NCBI GenBank assembly: GCA_025504975.1
Contig: JANUWI010000004.1
Coordinates: forward strand, 1,736,001-1,800,000
Length of the DNA stretch: 64,000 nucleotides
Source: Plenodomus lindquistii
Lineage: Eukaryota > Ascomycota > Dothideomycetes > Pleosporales > Leptosphaeriaceae
Direction: 5' to 3'
Shown: positions 11,102-21,490 of the stretch, piece by piece
Layout of the letters: every line of letters begins with the position of its first letter
Position numbering within the stretch: position 1 is the first letter of the stretch
Position numbers and translations under genes: made by a program
The notes under the pieces: model-generated
Database searches by the model: none
What the model was told of the DNA's origin: nothing
Seen by the model: only the letters and a program-made list of their open reading frames with translations

Positions 11102-12195
11102 TCACGAGATGTAGTACTCGCGTTCAAGGTACAAAGCGGCGTACTTGGCATCATGGTCCAGCGTATCTTCGTACCCCGTCTCGCTTAGTTTGCCCTGACA
11201 AACTTCGATACTGTCGCACTTCTGCACTTTAATCAAGTGTCAATGTGAGATGATCATCACGCAAAGTCACCATATACTCGTCGTATTCTGCGTAAGTCAA
11301 AAAGGCTTGTGTTTTTCTATGAAAATCCTGACCTGTTGACTCTAAGGTGGTGTCGAGAGATCGCGTGACACCACCAGCGTATCTGTGCCTTTGAATCAAC
11401 AGGCTATTATCCTCAGAGATTGAACTTACGTTTGAACATTCGCTGTAATGTTCTCCCTTTCGATGACGTCCATAACAAGCTTCGCAGAGATTGAATGATG
11501 ATCAGCATGCTCAGCCTCGTCATCGTTTTCGTCCTCGGGCAAGACAGCCTCGTGGTGCATGATCTTAATGTCATTGGGTTGCCTCACGCGGAGGACGGTA
11601 GCAACGAGGTCCTGAAGCAATTCGAGAGTGTACGTCACATTGCCGTTTGTGGTCGTGATATTATCTATATCTCTGTTCCAAAGCTTCTTCAGCAACTCGC
11701 CACCGTGAGCATCATGACCATGTCCAGCATGGCCACCATCAGACAAGCGGAGGTAGTTGATGTGGAAGTCAGGAATGAAGCGTGGCGTCCATACTGCTAC
11801 ATCGTGGTCGCCCATGCGCACGTCTGTCGTTTCCGAAGATTGATTCTTTACATACACTGGCATACCAGTCATTTGCAAGAAAGCATGGGCAAGACCATCT
11901 TCAAGGGCAAACGACGTGTTGTCCGCAAGTCTACGATCTCCTGTCGTGAAGGTCAATGCAGTAACACATTTGAAGACCCAAAGATCATGGTGAAGATTAG
12001 GATTTTGGAAGAGAAGAGCATCGACCGGATGAGCATCGAAGTAGATGGATCCGCTTACAAAGTCAGTGCTTGAACGTTTGATTAGGGGCTGACATACCCG
12101 GAACACGAAAACGGCGTGGTCGCGCGTGCCAGAACCGTAGCGGTGACGGAACTAGTTGTAGCACCAACAGGCAAGAGCAGGCGCTGCACCAACAT
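11102..12195 (-). CDS. PIG-L/LmbE-type deacetylase-like protein with altered HPDD motif
   Basis: Four exons: 12195-12098, 12053-11430, 11382-11271 and 11221-11102; introns of 44, 47 and 49 nt, all GT...AG; 317 aa. The family contains zinc-dependent N-deacetylases (GlcNAc-PI de-N-acetylase, MshB). Family landmarks are present: a strand ending in AHP-D-ALLFQNP (about residues 40-50), TALTFTTGD, LRLSDGG, and late EHADHHS, which supplies the metal-binding His. The usual AHPDD reads AHPVD: the metal-binding His and second Asp remain but the Asp acting as general base is Val. The C-terminal exon ends LYLEREYYIS. The N-terminus is hydrophobic, so secretion or membrane anchoring is likely; an in-frame ATG at 12270 would add a stronger hydrophobic leader. 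The long frame in exon 2 alone would miss both ends. Confidence 0.68.
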
Positions 12196-13002
12196 GACGA
12201 AGCGATCCTGGCGACGTGGAGAGATGCGATGACACAGAGAGAATAGGTGCCAGATGAGGATGCAAAACATGCAGGGTTGAGGTGTTTGAGAGTGAGTTAA
12301 TTGCCATGCTTCGAGGAAGGGCCACAACGTAGTCTGAGAAGTCGCCAGTGCCTGGTGTTTGTGAAGGAAGGTACGACCTCGCGCCCTACATCCCAACTTA
12401 GCTTACGCGCTCTCCTGTACTTTTGTATGTTGCCATTCCCAAATCCAGATTAATGCTCCCCATTTGGCAACGGGATTACCGTTGCTTCTACTCGCTGCTC
12501 AACTCCGACTCTCAGTGGTGGCGGCTATGCTCTTGGAGGCGGAGCGCGAGAGAAGTGCCAAAATTCCTCCCGAGGTCTGTTTGCGCCTACAGCTCTAGAT
12601 TACCATTTTACGTGCTGTCCAATTCTCTGTCGCAGGGGCATACGAAGGAGCTCGGTTCTAATGTGTCTCCATCTCACGTTCACAGCATGACGCTTCAGCC
12701 TATACAACAGCAGGGAGACAACAAAGGCACAGAGGCCTAGAACAACATCATCTTTACTGCACGTAGAGAATGCACATAGTTATGATCTAGGTCACTTTCC
12801 AAGGCGCTGGATTTGCGACACAGTCTGGTGCGCATGTAAACTGATCTCCAGAGGAAGTTGAGATGGAGTCGTCAACCAATCAGGGCGACTTGATTGGGAT
12901 TAGTCCATTAGTCCATTTTGACGTTGCTTGGCACGCCGGACGAGCTCCATCATCGACGTCTCCCAACGCCGCCACGCCTCCAAACCGCAGCACAAATCCA
13001 CC
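12196..13002. other. Divergent intergenic region
   Basis: About 0.8 kb between the PIG-L-like gene and the complex I gene, presumably a shared promoter region. The part next to the deacetylase could be coding if the ATG at 12270 is used. No other feature seen. Confidence 0.45.
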
Positions 13003-14010
13003 ATGGCCTCGAGACTGGTCCCTTTCGCCTACCGGAGTGCCCCGCGCGCCTTCCGCCAGTTCCAAAGGACCCAATGGCGGCCGTTCAGCATTTCGCGACC
13101 CTCATGGAACGAGAGTGGCTCGCTCAATGTTGTATGTCACTTGCAAACGGGCTCCAGATGTGCCTTACACAGAAGCTGACATGTGTGCCAGCATCGCGAC
13201 ACACCCGAGAACAATGCGAACATCCCTTTCAAGTTCACCGCCCAAAATGAGCAGCTCATCGAGGAGGTCGTCTCCCGGTACCCCTCGCAATACAAGAAGG
13301 CCGCCGTCATGCCTTTACTTGATCTTGGACAACGCCAGCACGGATTCTGCAGTATCAGTGTCATGAATGAGGTTGCGCGGATATTGGAGATGCCGCCCAT
13401 GCGCGTCTACGAGGTTGCAACTTTCTACACAATGTACAACCGGGATCCGGTCGGCAAGTTCCACGTACAAGTCTGCACAACGGTCAGTTGATCCTCCTGG
13501 AAAGCGGCAAGATTGGCCATTGACTGAGTGTAGACCCCATGCATGCTCCGTGACAGTGACGCCGTTATGAAGGCGTGCGAGGAGGAACTCGGCATCCACC
13601 ACGGTGAGACAACCAAAGACGGACTTTTCACAATGACCGAGGTTGAATGCCTTGGCGCCTGTGCGAACGCCCCCATGGTTCAAATCAACGACGACTACTA
13701 CGAGGACCTCACATACGAATCGACAGTCGCCTTGATCAGGGCTCTAAGACACGCAGCACAAGCCACAGGCGCGCAACCGGGAGATAAGGGGCTTGCCAGC
13801 GGAGCCGGGGAGGGCAATGCGTCGAATAAGGGCGCTGGCGAGAAGTTGGTTAACCAACAGGGACGCGGTTACGACTTCGGTGGTGTCAAGGTGCCTACAC
13901 CAGGACCTTTGAGCGGACTCAGGAAGAGCTGTGAGCCGGCAGGAGGACTGACATGTCTGACAAGCGAGCCATGGGGCAACGAGACATTGAGGAAAGATGG
14001 TGCGCTCTAG
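13003..14010 (+). CDS. nuo-24: NADH:ubiquinone oxidoreductase 24-kDa subunit (NDUFV2/NuoE)
   Basis: Three exons: 13003-13131, 13192-13482 and 13534-14010; introns of 60 and 51 nt; 298 aa. The protein is a peripheral-arm subunit of mitochondrial complex I holding the N1a [2Fe-2S] cluster. The first about 35 residues are Arg/Ser-rich without acids (MASRLVPFAYRSAPRAFRQF), a typical mitochondrial presequence. The core has MPLLDLGQRQHGF, MRVYEVATFYTMYN, and the four cluster cysteines as VCTTTPC and ECLGAC; the second intron falls inside the first cysteine pair and removing it gives the correct C-x4-C spacing. A C-terminal extension of about 45 residues (YDFGGVKVPTPGPLSGLRKS onward) is longer than in bacterial NuoE but usual in filamentous fungi. 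Confidence 0.95.
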
Positions 14011-14432
14011 GAATTTTGTAAATATATGTACGGTTCCCTTCTTGCGCTCGGAGTAAAAGTCACAAACAGCTGATGTTGAAGCAGCGCCTGCACAACTTCC
14101 TCCAATACCACATGTTCAATAAACTATGAACTTCTTATCTACACCTCGCTGGAGGCATCTGTGACCACTTGATCCGACTAATCGTCTAATTCACAGACTT
14201 ACTACTACTACTGAATGGTTCATCACCTCTCACTCACCTCTTCGGTCACACAGTGCTTCACCGTCGCTCCCTCACCGCTAAGCCAGGACAATCAAACGCC
14301 GTACCAACAGCACAGACCTTGATTGTACTTGAACAGACAGCATCCACCCACGATCTCTTCCAGCACACCACACCCCTCAATTACAAACACTCCTGAACAC
14401 ATCACTATTTACACCTAGCACCACCATTCGCA
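14011..14432. other. Intergenic, promoter of the small secreted protein gene
   Basis: 422 bp, pyrimidine-rich toward the downstream start codon, as is common upstream of fungal genes. No other feature seen. Confidence 0.5.
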
Positions 14433-14730
14433 ATGAAGCTCCTCCTCGTCTTCCTCAGCATGTTCATCCTCGCCAATGCCGCCGCCATCACCGGCGCTGC
14501 CGATGACAACCTTGACATCACCAACCTTGCCAAGAAGCCGTGCAGGATCTGCAATGCGTACGTCAACAAATGCGCCAAAGTAAGTAACGGATCCGCCGAT
14601 TTGGCAACTTGTGAAGAATGCATCATGGCTAACGATGAAGTAGGGTGGCAAGAGCTTCGCGCAGTGCCGCCACGAGGTTTGTGTTGCGCCAAACAAGCGG
14701 TGCCGTACGTGCCCTGGTATGGGTTGTTAG
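14433..14730 (+). CDS. Small secreted cysteine-rich protein (8 Cys), effector-like
   Basis: Two exons, 14433-14579 and 14644-14730, separated by a 64-nt intron (donor GTAAGT, acceptor AGTAG); 77 aa. A signal peptide (MKLLLVFLSMFILANAAA) is followed by a mature peptide of about 58 residues with eight cysteines spaced C-x2-C-x6-C-x9-C-x4-C-x6-C-x2-C-x4-C, the last Cys being the final residue. Reading through the intron also leaves an open frame of 101 codons, but that version breaks the regular cysteine pattern; splicing restores it and ends in RTCPGMGC. The even cysteine number and export signal are typical of fungal apoplastic small secreted proteins (effectors or antimicrobial peptides), but no specific family is recognised. 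Host interaction is inference. Confidence 0.72.
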
Positions 14731-15300
14731 GTGGCTAGCCAATCGAGGTCAAAATAGGAAGGACTTTATGACTTGAACATGCCCTTGGTGGACGGCGAGA
14801 GGTACATCCCAGTAATGTCTCGTCGAGGACGGTCTGAAAACACTCAAGTGATCCATAAGCCATGAATGGAAAATATGTACACATGCTGACGAGTTCAATG
14901 GTTTTGGTGAATTGACTGTTGAATTTGCACTACTTGCGTGATGTTATACAGCAAACCTTCCTCCGAAGCGCACATACGTACGGAATCTATGTGTGGCTAC
15001 CAATGCTTTTTCGGCTAGTTCATCTGCTGGACTTCCCACCAGCTAACGCCATCGCTATAGTCATGTTTAGTTCAATGCCCTGTTCTCGCGCCCTGTTTAC
15101 CCCAATGCAATGTTGATACTGATAGGAAAAATTGGCGTCGTCCTGTACAATGATTCTGTGCTCTTGATTGAAGTTCTAATCGCGAAATCAGTTGGCTGTG
15201 CGAGCTTCTCTCGCCGTCTGATTGGAAAGTGTGCTCGCGAAGCGGTAGGACTGAGTCGGCGTAGTTGCCGCTGTTTGCCGATGATGTCGGGAGGCGCTGT
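14731..15300. other. Convergent 3' spacer
   Basis: 570 bp between the secreted-protein gene and the mitochondrial carrier gene (convergent stops). No motif or repeat recognised. Confidence 0.5.
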
Positions 15301-16457
15301 CTATAAAAATCCAGAGTTCCAGCTGCCCATGAGCATGTCTCTCGTCATCTCGAAGCTGAGCCAGCTGCTCGCCATGCTCGGTGCGACCTTTAGAAGATTC
15401 GGTACGATGCCCTTGTACAAGCCCCTAAAACCCTCGTGCTTGATGATTGTGATGACAGCGTTGCCAATGCTGGAGTACTGGTAGCCCATCCCGCTCATAG
15501 TGTTGATTTGGAATCGCCGCCGAAGAACATCGAATGGGTATGTTATGGTCTGCGCTACCGCTCCAGAGACGGCCCCTGCGCCGAGTTTACCCAGTGCACT
15601 GGGGTCTTTTTCGCCTTCTGGAGTGAATGACGTACGTGCCATTTCGTAGACCATAAAGTTCAATCCCACGTATGGCGCGACACCTGCCACAGTTGGGATG
15701 ATTCCACGATACAGCGCCGACATGCCACCCTCGGTCTTGTACATGTTGACCAGTAGAGCCCACATTCCAGGTAGCTTCTGCCCTTGCTCCTTTTTCAGAT
15801 TTGAAAACGACGCCGACTGGATGGACAGACGAGTGCGGACGATGTCGAGGGGGTATGTGCATGTAACGGAGGTGATGCCAGCGAGGCCGCCGCAGAGAAG
15901 TCGCTGGTAAGCGTCGAGTGTGCCACCGGGCTCTCGCTCGAAGAACTAGATTGGGTCAGCAAGAAGTTGGGTAGATTCCCAAATTCCAGGCCGCGTGTTT
16001 AATACTGAATATCGAGAAGATGACAATTGAAAAGAGACCATATCTGACTTGCCCTCTTATAGACGTTGTAGGCACTGAATTGCACGGCAGAGTATGGGAC
16101 GATGCGTATGCAGTTGGTGCCGTTGCCCGCCATGAAGCCCCTCCATCCCTCCTCCCTCCACATTTTGGCCAGCGCCTTGGGCACTGACATTTTGTATTCC
16201 TCGCGGCCCACACTCTGGATCTGGAAGAGGATCTTGAGCCGCTCGAGGGGCGACACGACGGTTCGCGAAACAGCGCCGGCCACTCCACCAGCGATGAAGG
16301 AGGCGAGGACCGGCTGGGCAAGAATGTCGCGGACGCGTTGAAGGCTGGTGACTTCGGGGGTGCCGAGGGGCGGCGGACTCACACCTGCACCCTTTTCTGG
16401 GTCGGAGCTCACGGCGGGCATGGCGTGCGCTTGCGGCTGCTGTGATGTTTTGGACAT
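15301..16457 (-). CDS. Mitochondrial carrier family (SLC25) protein, YPR011C-like
   Basis: Exons are 16457-16053 and 15945-15301, joined across a 107-nt intron with a GC donor (AGG|GCAAGT) and TAG acceptor; 349 aa. The join gives YNVYKRFFEREPGG, continuous with family members, and no GT donor preserves this frame. Three tandem mitochondrial-carrier repeats are visible, each with a PX[DE]XX[KR]-type motif: SPLERLK, YPLDIVRTRL and YPFDVLRRRF, each followed by a G-x-x-G amphipathic segment such as WRGFMAGN, ALYRGIIP and GLYKGIVPN. The inner-membrane carrier resembles the YPR011C/SLC25A42 group (adenine nucleotide-type substrates such as APS/PAPS or CoA); substrate assignment is inference. The N-terminal 40 residues are a Pro/Ser-rich tail. 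Confidence 0.9.
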
Positions 16458-17620
16458 GATGTCGATGGCAAGCGACGACGGGCAAACAGGGCGAGGGTCT
16501 ATCGGAGGTGGAGGAGAATCGTGGAGCGCGGTGACGAGATCATCGGCGAGGCGGCGGGAGGTGGCTCTTCCATGCAAGGCGGGTGTAGGAGTACGGGAGT
16601 GCAGTTGTCGGATCGCGACTCATGGGTCGAGGGGGTGACCGCGGCGCAATGGGTTGTTGGAAGACTGTGGTCGTGGCTCGTGGAGATTGAAGGGAAGATC
16701 CGGCGGGAAGGAGATTTTAGGTCAGAACCTGGGGAACCAACCAATGCCCGCTGTCGCTTTGGCAAACTGGTCAAGCGATCCCGGCAGGTGCTTCACGGCC
16801 ATTTCATACTTTGCTGGTTGTGGCGCATCTTGGGGGACCGAATACAGCTCTCCATGGACGTCTGTCTCACCTGTTGCAGGACAGACTCGGCGCCGTCTCA
16901 ACCCCACTGGCTTCGTGCCTTGTCCAGCCAGTCAAGGCCAGACCCCCCCCTTTTCTGAACTGCTACTGAACACCTAACGGTACCTGCTGTCAGCCGCCGT
17001 TGGCCCCAAACCCAACTCCTTTCACGCTGCTATGCATCACACGAGCTGTCAAGTCATGGCCCCACGGTCCTCGCGCCGTTGGCAGCGCTCGTTGCTGGCT
17101 GTGTCTCACATGGCAGACCACGCACAGCGTGCCTCGTGTTTCTGCCTGTCACGAGCCGCAAGTGCTTCCTGTATGCACGGCTTCACCTCATCTCTCAACA
17201 CCGTTTCCAACAAGCTCCATGTTATGTACTAAATTCGCTATCATCGCTAGCACAGCGGGGGTGCACACAAGGAGCCAGTGTCACCGCCCGAGGCCAAAGC
17301 CGACAACGTCTCGGACGGCTGATTAGACACCCATCCCATCATCTAGTCCACCACACCGAGTCACCGCATCAACACGATCAGATCGCTCCTCCCGACTTGA
17401 AATAGTACATAGACCAGTCTGATGAATATGCCCTAACTGATTGTTGACCCGTTGTGCGACATCACGCTTGTCCTAGCTGTGGCTTTTCGAAGACAGACTA
17501 CCTAGTCTCCGGCAATGACGCCAGCAGTGATGTGCGATCGATAAGCGTGAGCCTCGTGAGCCTCGTCCAGATCTTCCGACGCCGCAAACAAGACCACACA
17601 CAAACTATTGCCACGCCTGA
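16458..17620. other. Divergent intergenic region
   Basis: 1.16 kb between the carrier gene and MRM2. It contains several out-of-frame open stretches (up to about 145 codons) lacking motifs or codon structure; treated as promoter and 5' UTR sequence. Confidence 0.45.
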
Positions 17621-18939
17621 ATGCTCTCACGCCGCATCTTCCAGCAGCTTACCGACAGCCTGCTGCTAGGTTCTAAACACATTCCAGTGACTTCTTTCCC
17701 CCTCTCGAGGCAATGTCGCAATTACCCTCCTTGTAGTCACGTACTCGCTACCCCTACTCAGCGTGCATCTTCATCCTCGACGCGATGGAAGTCAAGACAA
17801 GGCAAAGATTTCTTCGCCAGAGAAGCTCGTGTTCAAGGATTGAAAAGTCGTGCCGCATTCAAATTGCTTGAAGTAAAACACAAAGTGCAACACATGGTGG
17901 GCTCCGCCACTGACCTTGGATAGCTCAATGAGAAACACAAATTGTTCAAGCCTGGTCAGACAGTCGTTGATCTGGTACGCCTGGTGCTTTTGTATTTGCC
18001 AAACGTCACTAAACATGTGCAGGGATATGCGCCAGGATCGTGGTCTCAAGTATAGAGGGCCCAACCACACCCCCAGCCCAAAACTGACAGTCCTAGGTCG
18101 CTGTAAATCGTACGGACCCAAATGGCCGAGTAATTGGCATCGATCTTATACCGGCGCAACCGCCACGAGGAGTCTCGACCATCCAAGGCAACTTCCTGTC
18201 GCCTGAGATCCAAGAGGAAGTTCGAGCCTACGTGCGGGATCCCGAACTAGGTCGACTGCGAAGACGCATCGCGCCGGACAACAACATCGGGCGCACGGAA
18301 GCTGAGCTGGACGAGATGGAGCGTGGTTACATTGACATTGAGCGACACGCACATCTGGATGGAGCGGACGCCTTGACGACTGGGGAGCCGATGGACGAGC
18401 AAACGACAGACGACATGACAGATGCAAAGCTCTCTCTGAAGGAACGTGATGTGCGACAGGGACGAGTCGTCGATGTCGTGCTGAGTGACATGTCAGAACC
18501 CTGGGACCAAACGGCCGGCTTCTACAAGAAGAGCCTTAGTGACCCTTATTTTAGGATGATGAACACCAGCGGCAATGGCTTTAGAGACCACGCTGGCAGC
18601 ATGGTATGCGCCATGTACTTTATATTTGCTGATCTGTGGCTGACGAGTCTGTGTAGGACCTCTGCATGGCCGCTCTGACGTTTGCCTTTGATACGCTAAA
18701 GACTGGCGGACACTTTTTGTGCAAATACTACCAGGGCTCGGAAGAAAAGGCTTTTGAGACGAAGCTGAAGCGGTTATTTGCCAAGGTCAATCGAGAGAAG
18801 CCCGACTCCTCTCGCAACGTACGAGACTCCATGCTACCTGTGGCCCCCGCATTCTGACCTGTCTCAGGAATCCAAAGAGGCCTACTTTGTGGCCTTGCGT
18901 CGTAAAGAGACGCCGACAAAAGAGGACGTGTTTCGGTAG
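17621..18939 (+). CDS. MRM2: Mitochondrial 21S/16S rRNA (uridine-2'-O) methyltransferase, FtsJ/RrmJ family
   Basis: Six exons: 17621-17872, 17924-17974, 18023-18049, 18097-18603, 18657-18818 and 18868-18939; introns of 51, 48, 47, 53 and 49 nt; 356 aa. The enzyme uses SAM to 2'-O-methylate a uridine in the A-loop of the mitochondrial large rRNA. The N-terminus is a Ser/Arg-rich presequence. The splice joins give the diagnostic stretches SRAAFKLLELNEKHK, VVDLGYAPGSWSQVA (SAM site) and GRVIGIDLIP. Catalytic residues visible are K81 (in AAFKLLE), the Asp of VVLSDMSEPW, the Lys of HFLCKYYQG and the Glu of SKEAYFVA. An acidic insertion of about 80 residues lies between the GNFLS strand and VVLSDM, longer than in bacterial RrmJ. 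Exon 3 is only 27 nt. Confidence 0.92.
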
Positions 18940-19581
18940 TGACGTGGACGCAAGTCTCGATCGATTCCAACAAAAGTTTCAACAGCAGATGTTGCAGTCA
19001 GGATGCCATGCCATGCTACGCGCTGCGTGCTGTACTTGTCGTTAAACTTGCCTTGAGTGACTGTAGAGTGCAAGGGTGCTATGATAGCGATGCAATGTGG
19101 CATGGCATCGGTAGCGGTAGCGGTAGCGGTAGCGCACTCGGGTGACAGATCTGGAAGCGGTCCGGAGAGCATGTCAAGCATCTGTGGACCCACCCAGCTG
19201 CAAGGATGGCGGGGTGGTCCGAGCTGATTGTGTGAATGATGGACAAGACAGGTGTGCCCGAGAGGCCGGGTGAGGTGGTACTGCCTGTGGCCTGTGGCCT
19301 GTGGCGGGCGTGCTGGAGTCGACGATGCTGCCGCCCTGGAACGGGTGCGGGCGTGAAGGCGTCGTCGCGGGGCTTCGTGTCTGCGCAAGAGGCAGCAGCT
19401 CGCCATGGCCGCCCATGTCGGATGACGCGCTAAGTGCGGCGCTTGAGAAGCAGGGCAGAGGCTTTGTGCGGATCCAACGTTATCACACATCCACGTTATT
19501 CCTTTCTTTGATCCCCCCCATCTCCCCCAATCAATCCAGATCGAGCTGTGCGACGCAGCCAATGAGTGGCAGCGACGCACC
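18940..19581. other. Intergenic, promoter of the SS18-like gene
   Basis: About 640 bp, including a short GGTAGC hexamer tandem at about 19110-19134. An antisense open frame of 233 codons overlaps this region and MRM2's last exon, but it lacks motifs. Confidence 0.45.
19110..19134. repeat. Hexanucleotide tandem GGTAGC, about 4 copies
   Basis: Perfect GGTAGC units in tandem upstream of the SS18-like gene; a small microsatellite in non-coding sequence. Confidence 0.85.
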
Positions 19582-20838
19582 ATGGATTACCAAACCTTCA
19601 ATAGCCACAGTGCCTCGTTTGGCGGGCCGCCGTTTAACAACTCGCCGCAACACTCGCAGTTCGACCCACAAGCCCGGCTGCAGCAATCAACCCCGTCGTT
19701 CCCTTATGGCGGCCAGTTCCCCAATGGCCAAGCCACAGCCTTCCCGGCCCTCGGGGGCCCCATGGGAGGTAGTGTGATGCCGCCTGGCATGCCGCAGAAC
19801 CCACGAGGTAAGCCAGTGCTCCAGTTGCAGCAGCCCGCCCTGACGCTGCGCCTGGGCGGCCGTCGTGTCGCCCTTTGTGTGCTCCCACGCTGTCCCGTCG
19901 CACGCCCTTCCCGCTGTCCCTTTTCTTGGTGTGTCGCGTGCGGTGTGTGTCTCTGTCCTGCAATGGCTGCTGACATCAAGGAGCAGCCGCCGCCGCCTTG
20001 CATCAGCAACAGCAACTGGCCCACCAACAGCAGCAGCACCAGGCCGCCGGGCCCTACTCGAGCGCGCCCTCGCAGTTCAACAGCCAGACAACCATGTCGC
20101 CCGCGCACCAGCACTTTGCCCAGAGCCGCCAGACAGCCTCGCCTGCGAGCAACAGCGGCCAGCAACCCTACGCGACGCCCCAGCCCCAGCCCCAGCCCCA
20201 GCCCCAGCAGTCACCAGGCACCCTCCCATCCAACGGCCAGCACCAGCACTCGATGAACGCACACGCTCCCATCAAGTCGGAAACCCCGCAGGTTCGTACG
20301 CCCGTCAAGCAGGTCACGCCCTCGCCTGTGTCGCCGGTCGCGCAGGCGCGCGCTCAGGACCGTATGGTCACGCTGCTCGAGATCAACAGCATTTTGATCA
20401 AAGAGGTCTGCGATCTGCAGGTCCAGGGCAAGGCAGGCCAAGTAGGCCCTACGCCAGACGGCAAAACCGAAGGCGACAAGCCTCAACCATCGAAAGAATA
20501 TGTAGAGTATGTGCCAACCCAAATCCTTCTCAGCCCCTATCTACCATGCCCTCTACACGAATATCACCCTCTAACACGACCCCAGATACATGCGCCGCCT
20601 TCAAGCCAACCTTGCCTATCTTGCCCAATCCGCCGAAAAGAACCATAAGCCCGGCACACAACTCCAACCCGGCCCTGCCATCATGATGGCACCATCCGCC
20701 CCCGTCGAACTCGTAAAACTCTACGCGAAACTCCAGGACCTCTTCCCCGGCTGGAAAGGAGGAAACCCAGCACAGATGAAGCAATCACCTGGACCACAAC
20801 AGCGCATACATTCTACTCCGCAGTCCCAATTACAAACA

Positions 20839-20871
<33 letters not shown>

Positions 20872-21024
20872 CAACAATCACAACCACAACCACAACCACA
20901 ACCACAACCGCCAAACAGTGCAGGACTACAGCAGAATTGGGGTCAGAATCCCTTGGGAACACCGCAGCAGGGCATGAATGTGATGGGAACGTCCTCTGCG
21001 CAGACAAAAGCTGAACAGCTATAG
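19582..21024 (+). CDS. Glutamine-rich SSXT (SS18 SNH-like) domain protein
   Basis: Three exons: 19582-19807, 19981-20506 and 20586-21024; introns of 173 and 79 nt; 396 aa. The central region (about residues 200-270) has TLLEINSILIKEVCDLQVQGK and, after a 25-residue insert and the second intron, EYVEYMRRLQANLAYLAQSA. Together these resemble the SNH domain of SS18/GIF co-activators (an asparagine/glutamine-bracketed helix pair ending in NL-YLA). Both flanks are low-complexity: a His/Gln run after exon 1, a PQ-repeat (about residues 142-151), and a C-terminal polyQ tract with following QP repeats. In animals SS18 is a BAF (SWI/SNF) subunit; a chromatin co-activator role here is inference by domain. 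The first intron has a long pyrimidine-rich 3' half with branch-like GCTGAC near the acceptor. Confidence 0.75.
20180..20210 (+). repeat. CAGCCC tandem repeat (coding PQ repeat)
   Basis: About five CAGCCC units in exon 2 of the SS18-like gene, read as alternating Pro-Gln. Confidence 0.85.
20841..20910 (+). repeat. CAG/CAA polyglutamine microsatellite followed by CAACCA repeat
   Basis: A CAG run (about 7 perfect units) passes into CAA codons and then CAACCA units, read as a 12-residue polyQ and a (QP)n tail in exon 3 of the SS18-like gene. Such tracts are prone to length change between strains. Confidence 0.9.
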
Positions 21025-21490
21025 ACAAGCAGAGAGAAGTGAAGATAGGCCGTGGAGCTCGTGGTGGCGCCTGTGGTCTTGATGTATTGCGCACATAGAG
21101 GCGTATTGTAATTGTATATCGTATCGTGTTGAGAAACTCAAGAAAGCGAACATGGAGAGTAGGCGCACTGGTGAAAACCCAATATCAAGAGGGGATTTGG
21201 AACGGGGTTTCTTGTTGCTTGTTTTCTTTTTTGGTTAAGATTTTAATGGATAGAGTGCAACGGCGAAGCACCAAGTGGAGTGCAAGACATGATCAAGGTA
21301 TTATTACTACTTAAAAGGTCAAGACTAGCCAATATTTGCACCCACCACTCTCGTCATCTGAGAATTCCGCATTTGTAACCATGTGTATATGAATGTCAAG
21401 CATGCTCAAATCATTATTACCTCAAAGAAATGAAAAGCAAACAATGACAGAAGAAGAGTGGCCTTTACACCGCAGCAATAATCACACACG
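21025..21490. other. Convergent 3' spacer
   Basis: 466 bp between convergent stops; AT-richer than its neighbours. Nothing recognised apart from presumed 3' UTRs. Confidence 0.5.

Noticed and set aside
18882..19583. 233-codon minus-strand open frame
   Set aside because: Covers the MRM2 last exon and an intergenic microsatellite; Ser/His/Arg-rich with no domain and no plausible splice partner.
19865..20686. 273-codon plus-strand open frame overlapping the SS18-like gene
   Set aside because: Out-of-frame reading of the Q/P-rich exon; runs through the first intron and lacks the SNH motif.
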